Shown here piece by piece: positions 1 to 8,419 of a DNA stretch of 64,000 nt (position 1 is the stretch's first letter; each line of letters starts with the position of its first letter). This stretch comes from Paenibacillus sp. 19GGS1-52 (GTDB lineage Bacteria > Bacillota > Bacilli > Paenibacillales > Paenibacillaceae). A program made the position numbers and the translations under genes. Location: contig NZ_CP059724.1 of the NCBI RefSeq assembly GCF_022369515.1, positions 1-64,000 of the forward strand. The letters are read 5' to 3'. The notes under the pieces are model-generated. The model did not search any database. It was not told the DNA's origin and saw only the letters and a program-made list of their open reading frames with translations.

Positions 1-40
1 ATTTTGAAGTGGATGCTGACAAATAGTGGTGCTCCACAAC

Positions 41-348
41 ACTTAGCCTATGCTTTCGAAGTAGTTTTGTACGAAGTAACTCAGGATGTAACGCTCACAA
101 AACTTAGCTTATGCTTTCGAAGTAGTTTTGTACGAAGTAACTCAGGATGTAACGCTCACAAAACTTAGCTTATGCTTTCGAAGTAGTTTTGTACGAAGTA
201 ACTCAGGATGTAACGCTCACAAAACTTAGCTTATGCTTTCGAAGTAGTTTTGTACGAAGTAACTCAGGATGTAACGCTCACAAAACTTAGCTTATGCTTT
301 CGAAGTAGTTTTGTACGAAGTAACTCAGGATGTAACGCTCACAAAACT
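41..348. repeat. 61-bp tandem repeat array
   Basis: Essentially identical 61-bp units start at 61, 122, 183 and 244, with a 44-base partial unit at 305-348 and a slightly diverged partial unit at 41-60. At each junction two 8-base arms, ACAAAACT and AGTTTTGT, are separated by 19 bases and could form a hairpin. The array stops 4 bases before the Shine-Dalgarno site of the metallophosphoesterase at 368, so it lies in that gene's promoter or leader region. I recognise no protein or known RNA in it. It could be a regulatory array, a slippage-prone repeat, or non-functional. Confidence 0.95.
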
Positions 349-367
349 TTTAGGAGGTCCGTTACTC

Positions 368-1237
368 ATGAATATGAACACCGATAAACGTGATGAAGAA
401 CAACCTCTCGTTACCTTTCAGATTATTACGGATACGCATGTAACTGCCGATCCCGAGCATGAGTACAATCTTAACTTTGAGTTGGCGCTGCAGGACATTG
501 CCGACCATGGTGAGGGAAGCAGTGGGATCATGCATATCGGAGATGTTACGGACCATGGTTTTCCTGAGGAATACGAAGAGATGGTGCGCATTGTAAATAA
601 GTATAGGCCAAGCTGCCGGACATTACCTTCACCTTAGGCAACCATGATGTGGGGCTTGGACACTGGGAGTCGCGACTGGCGCTTTATGAAACAGAGACGG
701 GGATGACCGGCCCCTATCATGACCATTGGATCGACGGATATCATTTTATTTTTCTGGGGACAGAGCAAGGTCTGCGGACCTTCTGTAATCTGTCGATCCA
801 GCAGCTTCAATGGCTGGACCATCAGCTTGAAGAGCAGTCCGCTGCCGATAAGCCCGTCTTCCTCTTCTTGCATCAGCCGCTCAAAGACACCGTAGCTGGT
901 TCACTAGAATCTCAAGGCTGGTATGGGGTCACACAGGATGAGGAATTAAAGTCCATTCTGGCCAAATATCCTCAGACTCTATTGTTCACGGACATACCCA
1001 CTGGGAGCTTGAAGTAGATAATACGATGTTCCCGGCCACGGAGAGACCGCCACAATGTTCAATTCTGCCTCCGTTGCCTATCTATGGACCAATGAGGATG
1101 AAGCCAAAATAGGCAGCCAAGGCTATTATGTGGAAGTCTACAGCCATAAAGTTGTTGTGCGAGGCAGAGACTTTAAGACCGGTTCCTGGGTTGAAAGTGC
1201 TGAGTATGAAGTAAGCTTGTTATTACAAAATATCTAG
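368..1237 (+). pseudogene. Metallophosphoesterase, broken by three frameshifts
   Basis: The start is ATG 368, with AGGAGG at 352-357. Calcineurin-like phosphoesterase motifs appear in order but in three frames: TDTH (D22, H24) and HIGD in the first, GNHD near 635-645 in the second, GHTH near 990 in the third, and the C-terminal strand region from 1055 back in the first. Each switch fits one missing base: CCAAAG read as CCAAG near 609, ACGGGAC read as ACGGAC near 989, and CCCGGGCC read as CCCGGCC near 1033. Repaired, it would be a protein of about 290 residues that binds two metal ions and hydrolyses phosphoesters; the substrate cannot be told. No signal peptide is visible. It is either a decayed gene or a real gene with sequence errors. 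Confidence 0.85.
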
Positions 1238-1241
1238 CCAC

Positions 1242-1289
1242 AAAAAAACGATTGTTGCCGGCATCTGCCGCTACAGCAATCGTTTTTTT
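1242..1289. terminator. Bidirectional intrinsic terminator
   Basis: ACGATTG (1248-1254) pairs with CAATCGT (1277-1283). The stem is flanked by seven A on the left and seven T on the right, so it can work in both directions. It lies just after the metallophosphoesterase stop. Confidence 0.85.
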
Positions 1290-1318
1290 CTCTATGAGTA
1301 TAGTTGCAGATTACAGAT

Positions 1319-1499
1319 GGCGGACTCTAGATCCGCTATTTCACTTTCGAGAGGGTATAGGCAACATGAAGCGGACACAGGAGACACTATTGAAGCGAAA
1401 ACAGGAATTTTTGGGGTGAAATCGGGGTAATAGGGTCCCTGGAGTCCGCCAAATTTCCAAATCACCTGATTTTGAACAAATAGGGGCTTCTCAGTCCGC
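1319..1499 (-). repeat. Dispersed structured repeat, copy 1
   Basis: Read on the minus strand, the element runs from GCGGACTGAG (near 1499) to AGTCCGCC (near 1319), so its ends are inverted repeats. The same element occurs on the plus strand at 62817-62986 with well conserved ends and a diverged middle. Inner inverted pairs are also shared: GCGGAC with GTCCGC, and CAGG with CCTG. An open frame of about 70 codons crosses this copy, but the other copy does not keep it, so I do not call it a gene. Confidence 0.85.
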
Positions 1500-1521
1500 T
1501 TGACGGCTTGCACTCTCTATA

Positions 1522-1971
1522 TCATCTTTGAATCGGCTCAATCCGATACACTTCGGTTGCTCCGGCTGCGGTCTGAGCATCGCTATGTATCTGCCAACCG
1601 AACGACAGTACAGCTTGCAGCCGCTTCTTCTCGTCTACCGTTAAAGCTGCCTCGGCAGCTTCTTTGCCTTCTTCAAGTTCTAGTACTGCCTCTTTGCCAA
1701 GGGCAATCAAGATCCAACTGCGGATGCCGCGAATCGTATTGTACTTGATCTGATAGCCTTCGTGTTACCGCCTGCAGGAATTCCCCGGCTTCTCTGCCTG
1801 TAAAGCTGTCAACTGCTTATAATCAAAATGGTATTCGCTCTCGTCAACAGGTAAATCTCCTTCTGTCACTCTAAGCAGCAGCTCCTCATCCGACCAACCC
1901 AAGCCCCGCAAGGATTCCAGCAACAATGCATCCCATTGGGACAGCTTCACCCGGTTCAATGTTTCTGACAT
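1522..1971 (-). pseudogene. Unknown small protein, frameshifted
   Basis: Start ATG 1971 follows GGAGGAAATAAG. The first frame gives about 69 residues, acidic and rich in Leu and Glu, and stops near 1765. The rest (from about 1710 to the stop at 1522) is in another frame and continues the same kind of sequence. Joining them needs one missing G in a run of four (1783-1786) and one extra base near 1765, giving a protein of about 150 residues. I recognise no family. It starts 26 bases after the repaired end of the ABC ATPase gene and is probably in that operon. The two halves could instead be two short genes, but the downstream part has no ribosome site of its own. Confidence 0.6.
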
Positions 1972-1996
1972 CTTATTTCCTCCTCTGATTTCTAAT

Positions 1997-3947
1997 CTAT
2001 TGCCGCCTTTTATGGCAGTGTTGTCTCCATGAAATCCAGGCCACATAGTGACCCGGACTTACTTCCCGTAGTTCAGAAGAATCTGAAGGGCCTTGTTCAG
2101 CGTGATAGCCAGTTAAGACTTTTCTCTGATGGGCCTGCTTCGGGTCAGGCTCCAAAATGGAAGATAGCAGTGCTTCGTATACGGATGGATGGGGTTGTCA
2201 TACAGTTCATCGCTCGCCGCAACCTCGACGAGACGACCGCCATACATGACGCCGATCCGGTCTGAGATATGCCGGACCATCGACAGATCATGGGCAATGA
2301 AGAGATAGGTCAGTCCGAATTCGGACTGCAAATCCTCAAGCATGTTCACGACCTGCGCCTGAACGGATACATCGAGGGCCGAAATCGGTTCGTCGCAGAC
2401 CACAAACTCAGGTCTGACCGACAAGGCTCTGGCGATAGATATCCGCTGGCGCTGCCCACCGCTGAACTCATGGGGAAAGCGGTAGAGATGCTCTCTTTTG
2501 AGGCCTACCTTCTCCAGCAATGCAGCCACAGCCTCCTTGCGTTCCTCCCCCGGGTACACACCATGGATCTTCATGGGTTCACTAATCAGTTCAAGCACAT
2601 TCAAGCTTGGATTCAGAGAAGAGTAAGGGTCCTGAAAGATCGTCTGAATGCGTCTGCGGAAAGGCTTAAGCTGCTTCTCCCAAGCTTGCTGATCGGCTGT
2701 CCGTCGAAAGATACTTCCCCGTCCGTATAGTCATATAAGCGGAGCAAACAACGACCCACGGTCGACTTGCCGCTCCCGGATTCTCCAACCAGACCGAAAG
2801 TTTCTCCCTGGCGAATCTGGAAGCTGACTCCATCTACTGCTTTCAGCACGGCTGTATCTCGCCCCCAAAGGTCCTTCCCTTTGGAAAAATGCTTCTTGAG
2901 ATTGTTGACGTCTACTAGAATCTTACCTTCACTCACCAGAATCCTCCCTTTGGCGCTAGCTACAGCCTGAGTTTCCTGTGTGCCGTCAGCCAACCAGCAT
3001 GCGGAGCGGTGACCGGGTGATAACTCAATGACCGGAGGACGCTCGCCGCAACGGGCGAATGCATGAGGGCAACGTTCCATAAACGGGCAGCCTGAAGGGG
3101 GACTCAGTAAATCAGGTGGTGTTCCTTCAATCGGAACAAGCCGTTCCCGTGATTTGCCGTCTCGCCGTGGAATAGAGCGGAGCAAACCGTTAGTGTATGG
3201 ATGCTGTGGACGATAAAAAATATCCTCCACTGTACCCTCTTCCATAATTAGCCCACCATACATTACAATCACCCGGGTACATACTTGTGCCACCACGCCC
3301 AAATCATGTGTAATAAGTGCCACAGCCGTATGGGAATTGTTCTTCAACTCTTTAAAAAGCTCCAAGATCTGCGCCTGAATCGTTACGTCCAGCGCAGTTG
3401 TCGGCTCATCCGCAATCAGCAGCTCAGGCTGGCAGGAGAGGGCCATCGCGATCATCACCCGCTGCCGCATGCCACCGCTGAACTCATGTGGATATTGCTG
3501 CAGCCGCTGCTCCGGATTGCTAATCCCCACCTGCTGCAGCATGCGGACCGCCTCTGCAAATGCTTCTGCTTTATTTAAGCCGCGATGTCTGCGGATCACT
3601 TCTGTCAGTTGTTGACCGATCTTCTTCACCGGATTAAGCGAGGTCATCGGATCCTGAAATACCATGGCAATCCGGTTGCCACGCAGCTTCCTCCACTGCT
3701 TCTCCGAGAGGCTGGACAGATCCTCACCGCGAAAGTTGATGTTTCCACCAATCATTTTACCCGGAGACGTGATTAATGACATAATCGCCTTGGCCGTGAC
3801 GCTTTTGCCACTGCCAGATTCACCGACGATCCCTAAGGTTTCACCAGCATCCATGTGAAAGCTAATGCCACGTACCGCCTGATTCTCTCCATCACGGGTA
3901 TAGAATGAAACCTTCAAATCCTCGACAGACAAGAGCCGTTCCGTCAT
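1997..3947 (-). pseudogene. Oligopeptide ABC transporter ATPase, DppD-DppF fusion, frameshifted
   Basis: This is the energising subunit of the peptide importer encoded upstream. The first ATPase has Walker A GESGSGKS at residues 42-49, signature FSGGMRQR near 156-163, Walker B LLIADE near 176-181 and the C-terminal Cys cluster (C287, C293, C300, C317) typical of DppD. Without a stop it runs into a second ATPase (Walker A 388-396). That half is broken near 2665 by one missing base (LKPF frame lost), resumes as an ORF at 2604, and breaks again near 2173. With both bases restored it reads to a stop at 1997. A GTG at 2936 behind GGGAGG could be an independent start for the second ATPase, so the fusion itself may be natural (as in GsiA or YejF) or the product of another indel. 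Confidence 0.8.
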
Positions 3948-3962
3948 GATGTCTTCACACTC

Positions 3963-4808
3963 CTATCTTCGGATCAGCTTCGGTTCAAAGCCAACCCGCA
4001 AAATATCGCCCAGAACATTAAAGCTCAATACAGTTAAAAGAATTAGCAACCCTGGGAACAGCGCCAAATAGGGGGCCTGTGCAATATATCCCTGTGCGTT
4101 ATTGAGCATACTGCCCCAGGTGGCATTCGGAGGTTGTACCCCAAAGCCAAGAAAGCTTAAGGAGGACTCCATCATAATGGCCGAAGCAATATTATTTGTT
4201 GCGCCTACAATGATGACGGGTACCAGACCGGGAAGAATATGCCGCCCTATAATACCGGATGAGCTTTGCCCTGAAGCCTTCGCATACAGCACATATTCCC
4301 GCTCTTTGATCGTCATCGTCTCCGCCCGGATCACCCGGGCAATATTCATCCACATTAATAGAGCAATAATAATGATAATGTTACTAACGCTTGGCTTCAG
4401 ATACACGCTGAGTAGCAGCAGGATCAGAAAGGAAGGTATCGACATCACCACATCGAGCAGCCGCATGAGGAGATTATCCAGCCAACCGCCATAATAACCG
4501 CTAATTACACCCACTATCACTCCAATACCAGTTGCTATAATCATTGAAGCAAACCCTACCAACAAGGATACACGACCACCATATAAAGCTCTGGCAAAAT
4601 AATCCCGCCCATAATCATCTGTTCCAAACCAATGCCCTGCTCCAGGCGATGTCAGACGAGCCATTACATTCATTTCATTCGGATCATATCCGGATAAGAA
4701 AGCAAAGATGGCACAGAGCGAAAATACAATTAATATAATGAGCGCTGCGACACCCAATCGATTCGTAAACAGCTCATTTCCGACACTTTTCCATTTACTG
4801 CGATTCAT
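3963..4808 (-). CDS. Oligopeptide ABC transporter permease (DppC type)
   Basis: Inner-membrane subunit of a peptide or nickel-type ABC importer (BPD_transp_1 family with an OppC-like N-terminal segment). The 281-residue protein has one N-terminal membrane helix (about 17-37), then about five more helices in the permease domain. The ATPase-contact loop (EAA-like) with YAKASGQSSSGIIGRHILP lies near residues 180-200. Length and order are normal for DppC. The start ATG 4808 follows a GAGGTGA-like site and lies 5 bases after the stop of the DppB-type permease; the ATPase gene starts 16 bases downstream. It would pair with the DppB-type permease to form the translocation pore. Confidence 0.93.
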   Translation of the reverse strand: MNRSKWKSVGNELFTNRLGVAALIILIVFSLCAIFAFLSGYDPNEMNVMARLTSPGAGHWFGTDDYGRDYFARALYGGRVSLLVGFASMIIATGIGVIVGVISGYYGGWLDNLLMRLLDVVMSIPSFLILLLLSVYLKPSVSNIIIIIALLMWMNIARVIRAETMTIKEREYVLYAKASGQSSSGIIGRHILPGLVPVIIVGATNNIASAIMMESSLSFLGFGVQPPNATWGSMLNNAQGYIAQAPYLALFPGLLILLTVLSFNVLGDILRVGFEPKLIRR

Positions 4809-4812
4809 GAGG

Positions 4813-5763
4813 TCACCTCGTTAATTTAATTCGCGGGTCCACGGTACTATATAGAATATCTGCCGCCAGATTCCCTACAATTAGCATTAAGGAAGAGAAC
4901 AGGGTGATACCCATAATTACAGGATAATCCATTCCTTTCACAGCAGTCATCCCTAGTGAGCCAATACCCGGCCAGGAAAATACCGTCTCTGTGACGATAG
5001 CTCCCGCCACCAAATCACCCATGGACATCCCGAGCAGCGTAATTACCGGAAGCAGAACATGCTTCAGCACATGTCGGAACAGAACCGTCATCTTCGACGA
5101 ACCAAAGGCATATTGAATCTGCACATAATCCTCTTTGAGTTGTCCAATGGTGCTGGAACGGATGTAGCGTACGTAGCCCGCCAGGAAACCAAAAGCCAGC
5201 ACCGTACAGGGCAGAATGCCATGCTTCAATACATCGACTGCAGATTCCACACCAATCGTGCGCATTCCCATACTCGGCAGCATGTGCAGCTTAATCGCGA
5301 ATAAGTACATAAGTAAAATAGCCAGCCAGAACAAAGGTACAGAAATTCCAATATACGAAATAAAATTGATCAGCTTATCGACGCCTCGATTTCGGTTGGC
5401 ACCTGCAAGAAGACCTAACGGGATCGCGAGCAGAACCGCAAGACCGATGGCACTTCCCATTAAGCCTGCAGTGGCAGGCAACCGCTCCAATATTTGACTC
5501 AGCACAGGCTGATGGTTCACAAGGGAATAACCAAAGTTTCCCTGTACCATTTCTTTAATCCATATTAGATATTGAATATAAGCCGGTTTGTCCAGTCCAA
5601 GGTTATGACGGATACGCTCGATATCATCTGCGTGCATATTCGGTGTAACGAAGGAAAGCACCGGATCTCCCGGAGCCAGCTTAATCATCGTAAAACACAC
5701 CAGTGATACAAAAAACAGCATCGGCAGGGTTTGCAGCAATCTTCGAACGATGAGTTGTCTCAT
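4813..5763 (-). CDS. Oligopeptide ABC transporter permease (DppB type)
   Basis: A 316-residue membrane protein of the DppB/OppB family. It has the typical N-terminus with one helix (about residues 10-30, MLFFVSLVCFTMIKLAPGDP), an extracellular loop, and five further helices from about residue 100. The cytoplasmic coupling loop lies near residues 200-225. Length is normal for the family. It is the second gene of the operon, downstream of the binding protein. A strong hairpin (5798-5822) lies between the two, which would lower permease expression relative to the binding protein. The substrate is inferred to be peptides; nickel or glycosides cannot be excluded from sequence alone. Confidence 0.93.
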   Translation of the reverse strand: MRQLIVRRLLQTLPMLFFVSLVCFTMIKLAPGDPVLSFVTPNMHADDIERIRHNLGLDKPAYIQYLIWIKEMVQGNFGYSLVNHQPVLSQILERLPATAGLMGSAIGLAVLLAIPLGLLAGANRNRGVDKLINFISYIGISVPLFWLAILLMYLFAIKLHMLPSMGMRTIGVESAVDVLKHGILPCTVLAFGFLAGYVRYIRSSTIGQLKEDYVQIQYAFGSSKMTVLFRHVLKHVLLPVITLLGMSMGDLVAGAIVTETVFSWPGIGSLGMTAVKGMDYPVIMGITLFSSLMLIVGNLAADILYSTVDPRIKLTR

Positions 5764-5797
5764 GCGTATTCTCCCAGTTGATCATTATCGGCAAAAA

Positions 5798-5822
5798 AAT
5801 AAGCTGGTTTGCCCAGCTTATT
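5798..5822 (-). terminator. Intercistronic terminator/attenuator in the peptide ABC operon
   Basis: On the minus strand, AATAAGCTGG pairs with CCAGCTTATT around a 5-base loop and is followed by a run of T. The stop codon of the binding-protein gene lies inside the stem. The position fits partial termination or 3'-end protection that leaves the binding protein in excess. Confidence 0.85.
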
Positions 5823-7449
5823 TTCCCCCGTACTTATTTAGGTAGATTTTTGACAAATCTTCAAAAATAACGACAGGCTTCAATACCGCTTCTTCAATCC
5901 CGCCGTAGTTCTTGGAAACCGCTACAATGGTCTTGGTATAGGCTATTGGATAAATCGGTGCATCCTCTGCAACGAGCTCTTGTACCTTTTTATAAATCTC
6001 CCCACGTTTGGTCTCATCGGCTTCACCAGCGCCTTCATTCAGCAGCTTATCGACTTCCGCATTCGCATAATGCGAATAGTTGGACGAAGCACCCGAGGTG
6101 AACAGAATGCGGTAGGCATCAGGATCGTAGCCCATGATATATCCTGTCAGCGCCAGTTCATAGTCTGTAGCTTTCAGATCAATAAACTTCTGTACCCATG
6201 CTGTTGAATCCATGTTCTGTAGTTCAACATCTACGCCAATGGCCTTCAGCTTTTGCTGCACATACAGCGAGATCGCTTCCTGTGCTTTATTACCGCTTTG
6301 CACAATAAATCTCAGCTTCAGGTTGCTGACTCCAGCCGATTGCAGCAGCTCTTTGGCTTTGGCAACATCATTATCAAAGGATGATACGGCATCGGTATAA
6401 TACAGCGCGTCAGGCGTCAGAAAAGATTTCGCCGGATCAGCATATTCGTTCGACGTATACGCAGTCTGAATGATTTCGTCTCGGCTCAGAGCCAGAGACA
6501 AGGCCTGCCGAACTTCTTTTTTCGCAAGTGCGCCTGTATCGCTGTTTGCATTGAACATCAGGTACGACAACCGACCTTCACTATAAGGCAATATTTCGAA
6601 ATTGTTCGTTGCCTGAATCGTTCCAACATCCTGTGGGTCCAGATATTTAATGTTGATCTCACCATTCTGAAGCGCAAGATTAGCAGCATTCGTATCCTTG
6701 GCGATCCGGTACGTTACCGAATCCAGATGAGGTTTCCCGCCGAAGTAGTTATCGAATCTTTCCAGTGTCAGATACTCGCCTGCTTTATACTCTTTGAATT
6801 TGAATGGACCAGACCCGACTGGAGCAGCATTCTTTGTGCTCTTCTCAATGTCAGTTTCATTCTCAAAAATATGTTTAGGAATCGGGAATACCTGTAATAG
6901 CGTGGCCTCAAAAGCCGGGCTGACTTGCGGAAGTTTGAAATCTACAGTCAGATCATCGACCTTCACCGCTTTAATCGATTTATCACCGATGAAGAAGTTT
7001 GCTCTCAGGAAGCTGTTCTGCTTCTCATCCAGGATGCTGTCAATGGTGAACACAACATCGTCGGCGGTAAGCTTCTCACCATCATGCCAGGTAAGACCAC
7101 TTTTTAATTTCAATGTATAAGTAAGGTTATCTGGCGAAAGTGTCAGGCTATCCGCAAGATAGAACGTCTTGACCCCGTTATTCACTTGAAACAGTGGAGC
7201 GTACAGTGCTTGGTCTATTGTAAGGCTGACCCGGTCACCTGCATAGTTCGGATTTAGTATTACCGGATCGGAAGCGACCCCAATAATCAAGCTGCCACCA
7301 TCCTTTGGCTGAGCACTTGCCGCAGGCTCAGTACTAGCCGCTGGCGACTGGCTTGCCGTCGGTGATGCTGCGTTATTCCCCCCGGAGCACGCGCTAACCA
7401 CTAATGTTAATAAAATCAAAATTGCAACTCCTGATAACCCTCTACGCAT
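5818..7449 (-). CDS. Peptide ABC transporter substrate-binding lipoprotein
   Basis: Extracellular solute-binding protein of family 5 (DppA/OppA). It captures peptides outside the cell and delivers them to the adjacent permeases. I chose ATG 7449, preceded by GGAGGAGAGAG. It is followed by a lipoprotein signal MRRGLSGVAILILLTL with lipobox VSAC, then a Ser/Pro/Ala-rich linker of about 30 residues. The mature protein shows the family hallmarks, for example the LTWHDGEKLTADDVVFT segment near residue 120-135. Total length of about 543 residues is normal. A SigA-like promoter lies just upstream (7496-7524). It is the first gene of a four- or five-gene operon. Confidence 0.93.
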   Translation of the reverse strand: MRRGLSGVAILILLTLVVSACSGGNNAASPTASQSPAASTEPAASAQPKDGGSLIIGVASDPVILNPNYAGDRVSLTIDQALYAPLFQVNNGVKTFYLADSLTLSPDNLTYTLKLKSGLTWHDGEKLTADDVVFTIDSILDEKQNSFLRANFFIGDKSIKAVKVDDLTVDFKLPQVSPAFEATLLQVFPIPKHIFENETDIEKSTKNAAPVGSGPFKFKEYKAGEYLTLERFDNYFGGKPHLDSVTYRIAKDTNAANLALQNGEINIKYLDPQDVGTIQATNNFEILPYSEGRLSYLMFNANSDTGALAKKEVRQALSLALSRDEIIQTAYTSNEYADPAKSFLTPDALYYTDAVSSFDNDVAKAKELLQSAGVSNLKLRFIVQSGNKAQEAISLYVQQKLKAIGVDVELQNMDSTAWVQKFIDLKATDYELALTGYIMGYDPDAYRILFTSGASSNYSHYANAEVDKLLNEGAGEADETKRGEIYKKVQELVAEDAPIYPIAYTKTIVAVSKNYGGIEEAVLKPVVIFEDLSKIYLNKYGGK

Positions 7450-7495
7450 ATCTCTCTCCTCCATGTCTGTAAACAATCTCTCTCGTGATTTACAG

Positions 7496-7524
7496 ATTAT
7501 ACATCGGAATAGTCGGGATTACAA
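7496..7524 (-). promoter_or_regulatory. SigA-type promoter of the peptide ABC operon
   Basis: On the minus strand: -35 TTGTAA (7519-7524), 17-base spacer, -10 TATAAT (7496-7501), about 45 bases before the start codon at 7449. Confidence 0.8.
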
Positions 7525-7585
7525 TGGATGAAAATTCACATTAATGTAACATAGAGGGAATCGCTGATATTCACATGGTCAGAAC

Positions 7586-8017
7586 CTACTTATCCCAAAC
7601 TTTCACCTCTTTCATTAAATCCCCGCGCTGTAACGCATCCACATGCTCCATACCGGATATTACTTTGCCAAACACCGTATGCCAACCGTCCAGATAATCA
7701 AAGGCATCATAACAAATAAAAAACTGACAGCTGCCTGTATGGGTACCAAAATGAGCCATAGATAAGGAACCACGAACATGCTTGTGGGGATTATTCTCCG
7801 TTTCGCAAGGGATCTTGTCCGTCCCACCCCGGCCAGTACCCTCTGGACAACCGCCTTGGGCTACAAAACCTTGCACGACCCGCTGGAATGTCAATCCGTC
7901 ATAAAAACCTTGATTAGCCAGCTTTTCAAAATTAGCCACTGTGCCCGGTGCATCCTGCGGATAGAGTTCGATCTCGATCATTTGTCCTTGCTCTAATCTG
8001 ATTAATGCTTGCTTCAT
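7586..8017 (-). CDS. Peptidyl-prolyl cis-trans isomerase, cyclophilin type
   Basis: A compact single-domain cyclophilin of 143 residues. It speeds cis-trans isomerisation of Xaa-Pro bonds during protein folding. Family motifs in order: NFEKLANQGFYDGLTFQRVV (residues about 29-48, with the catalytic Phe-Gln-Arg), then QGG, then GSLSMAHFGTHTGSCQFFI (about 83-101) and the C-terminal FGKVISGMEHVD. There is no signal peptide, so it is probably cytoplasmic. It is followed upstream on the same strand by a small unknown gene. Similar to B. subtilis PpiB in size and motifs. Confidence 0.93.
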   Translation of the reverse strand: MKQALIRLEQGQMIEIELYPQDAPGTVANFEKLANQGFYDGLTFQRVVQGFVAQGGCPEGTGRGGTDKIPCETENNPHKHVRGSLSMAHFGTHTGSCQFFICYDAFDYLDGWHTVFGKVISGMEHVDALQRGDLMKEVKVWDK

Positions 8018-8040
8018 ACCTTCGCAGCTCCCTTCTCCTC

Positions 8041-8232
8041 TTAGCTTTTGCGAGGACTACCAATATGCGCTACTGTCTTAGCGACCTCTTCCGGCGCGTA
8101 AATCTCCTGGACATCGTCTGCCTGCAGCGGACGGTATTCACCGTCCCCATCCATCCAGAACACTTCGGCACGCGGATTCATGGCCAGCAGCAGATTGATT
8201 AATTGCTGTACCTTTAACGGTGATTTCTCCAA
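8041..8232 (-). CDS. Small protein of unknown function
   Basis: A 63-residue protein starting MEKSPLKVQQLINLLLAMNP, then an acidic stretch WMDGDGEYRPLQADDVQEIY. I chose the TTG at 8232 because GGAGGG precedes it by a good distance; a start at 8265 would place that site inside the gene. I recognise no family and see no membrane segment. It is 24 bases upstream of the cyclophilin gene and probably co-transcribed with it. Confidence 0.6.
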   Translation of the reverse strand: MEKSPLKVQQLINLLLAMNPRAEVFWMDGDGEYRPLQADDVQEIYAPEEVAKTVAHIGSPRKS

Positions 8233-8380
8233 TACATTCCCTCCTCTTCTCTTTATGCGGTCCACTTTAACCTATTTAACCTCTGATTGTACAGCAGGCA
8301 AAAAATAAGGGTTAGTCCAGTCCTTACGTAAATATATTTAATACATATAAATCAATCAGTAATAGGACCGGAGGAATTTT

Positions 8381-8419
8381 ATGATACCGATAGTTCATTG
8401 TGTAGGTGGACTGCGATGA
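8381..8419 (+). CDS. Possible 12-residue leader peptide
   Basis: ATG 8381 sits 6 bases after a clear GGAGG and opens a frame encoding MIPIVHCVGGLR. Its TGA overlaps the start codon of the glycosyltransferase in an ATGA arrangement. The ribosome site is better than that of the next gene (AGGTGG), so translational coupling is plausible. The peptide resembles nothing I know and may be fortuitous. Confidence 0.4.
   Translation: MIPIVHCVGGLR

Noticed and set aside
41..348. CRISPR or tRNA-like array
   Set aside because: The whole 61-base unit is repeated without unique spacers.
1292..1513. Open frame of about 73 codons on the minus strand
   Set aside because: It lies entirely in the dispersed repeat; the second copy of that repeat does not keep the frame.
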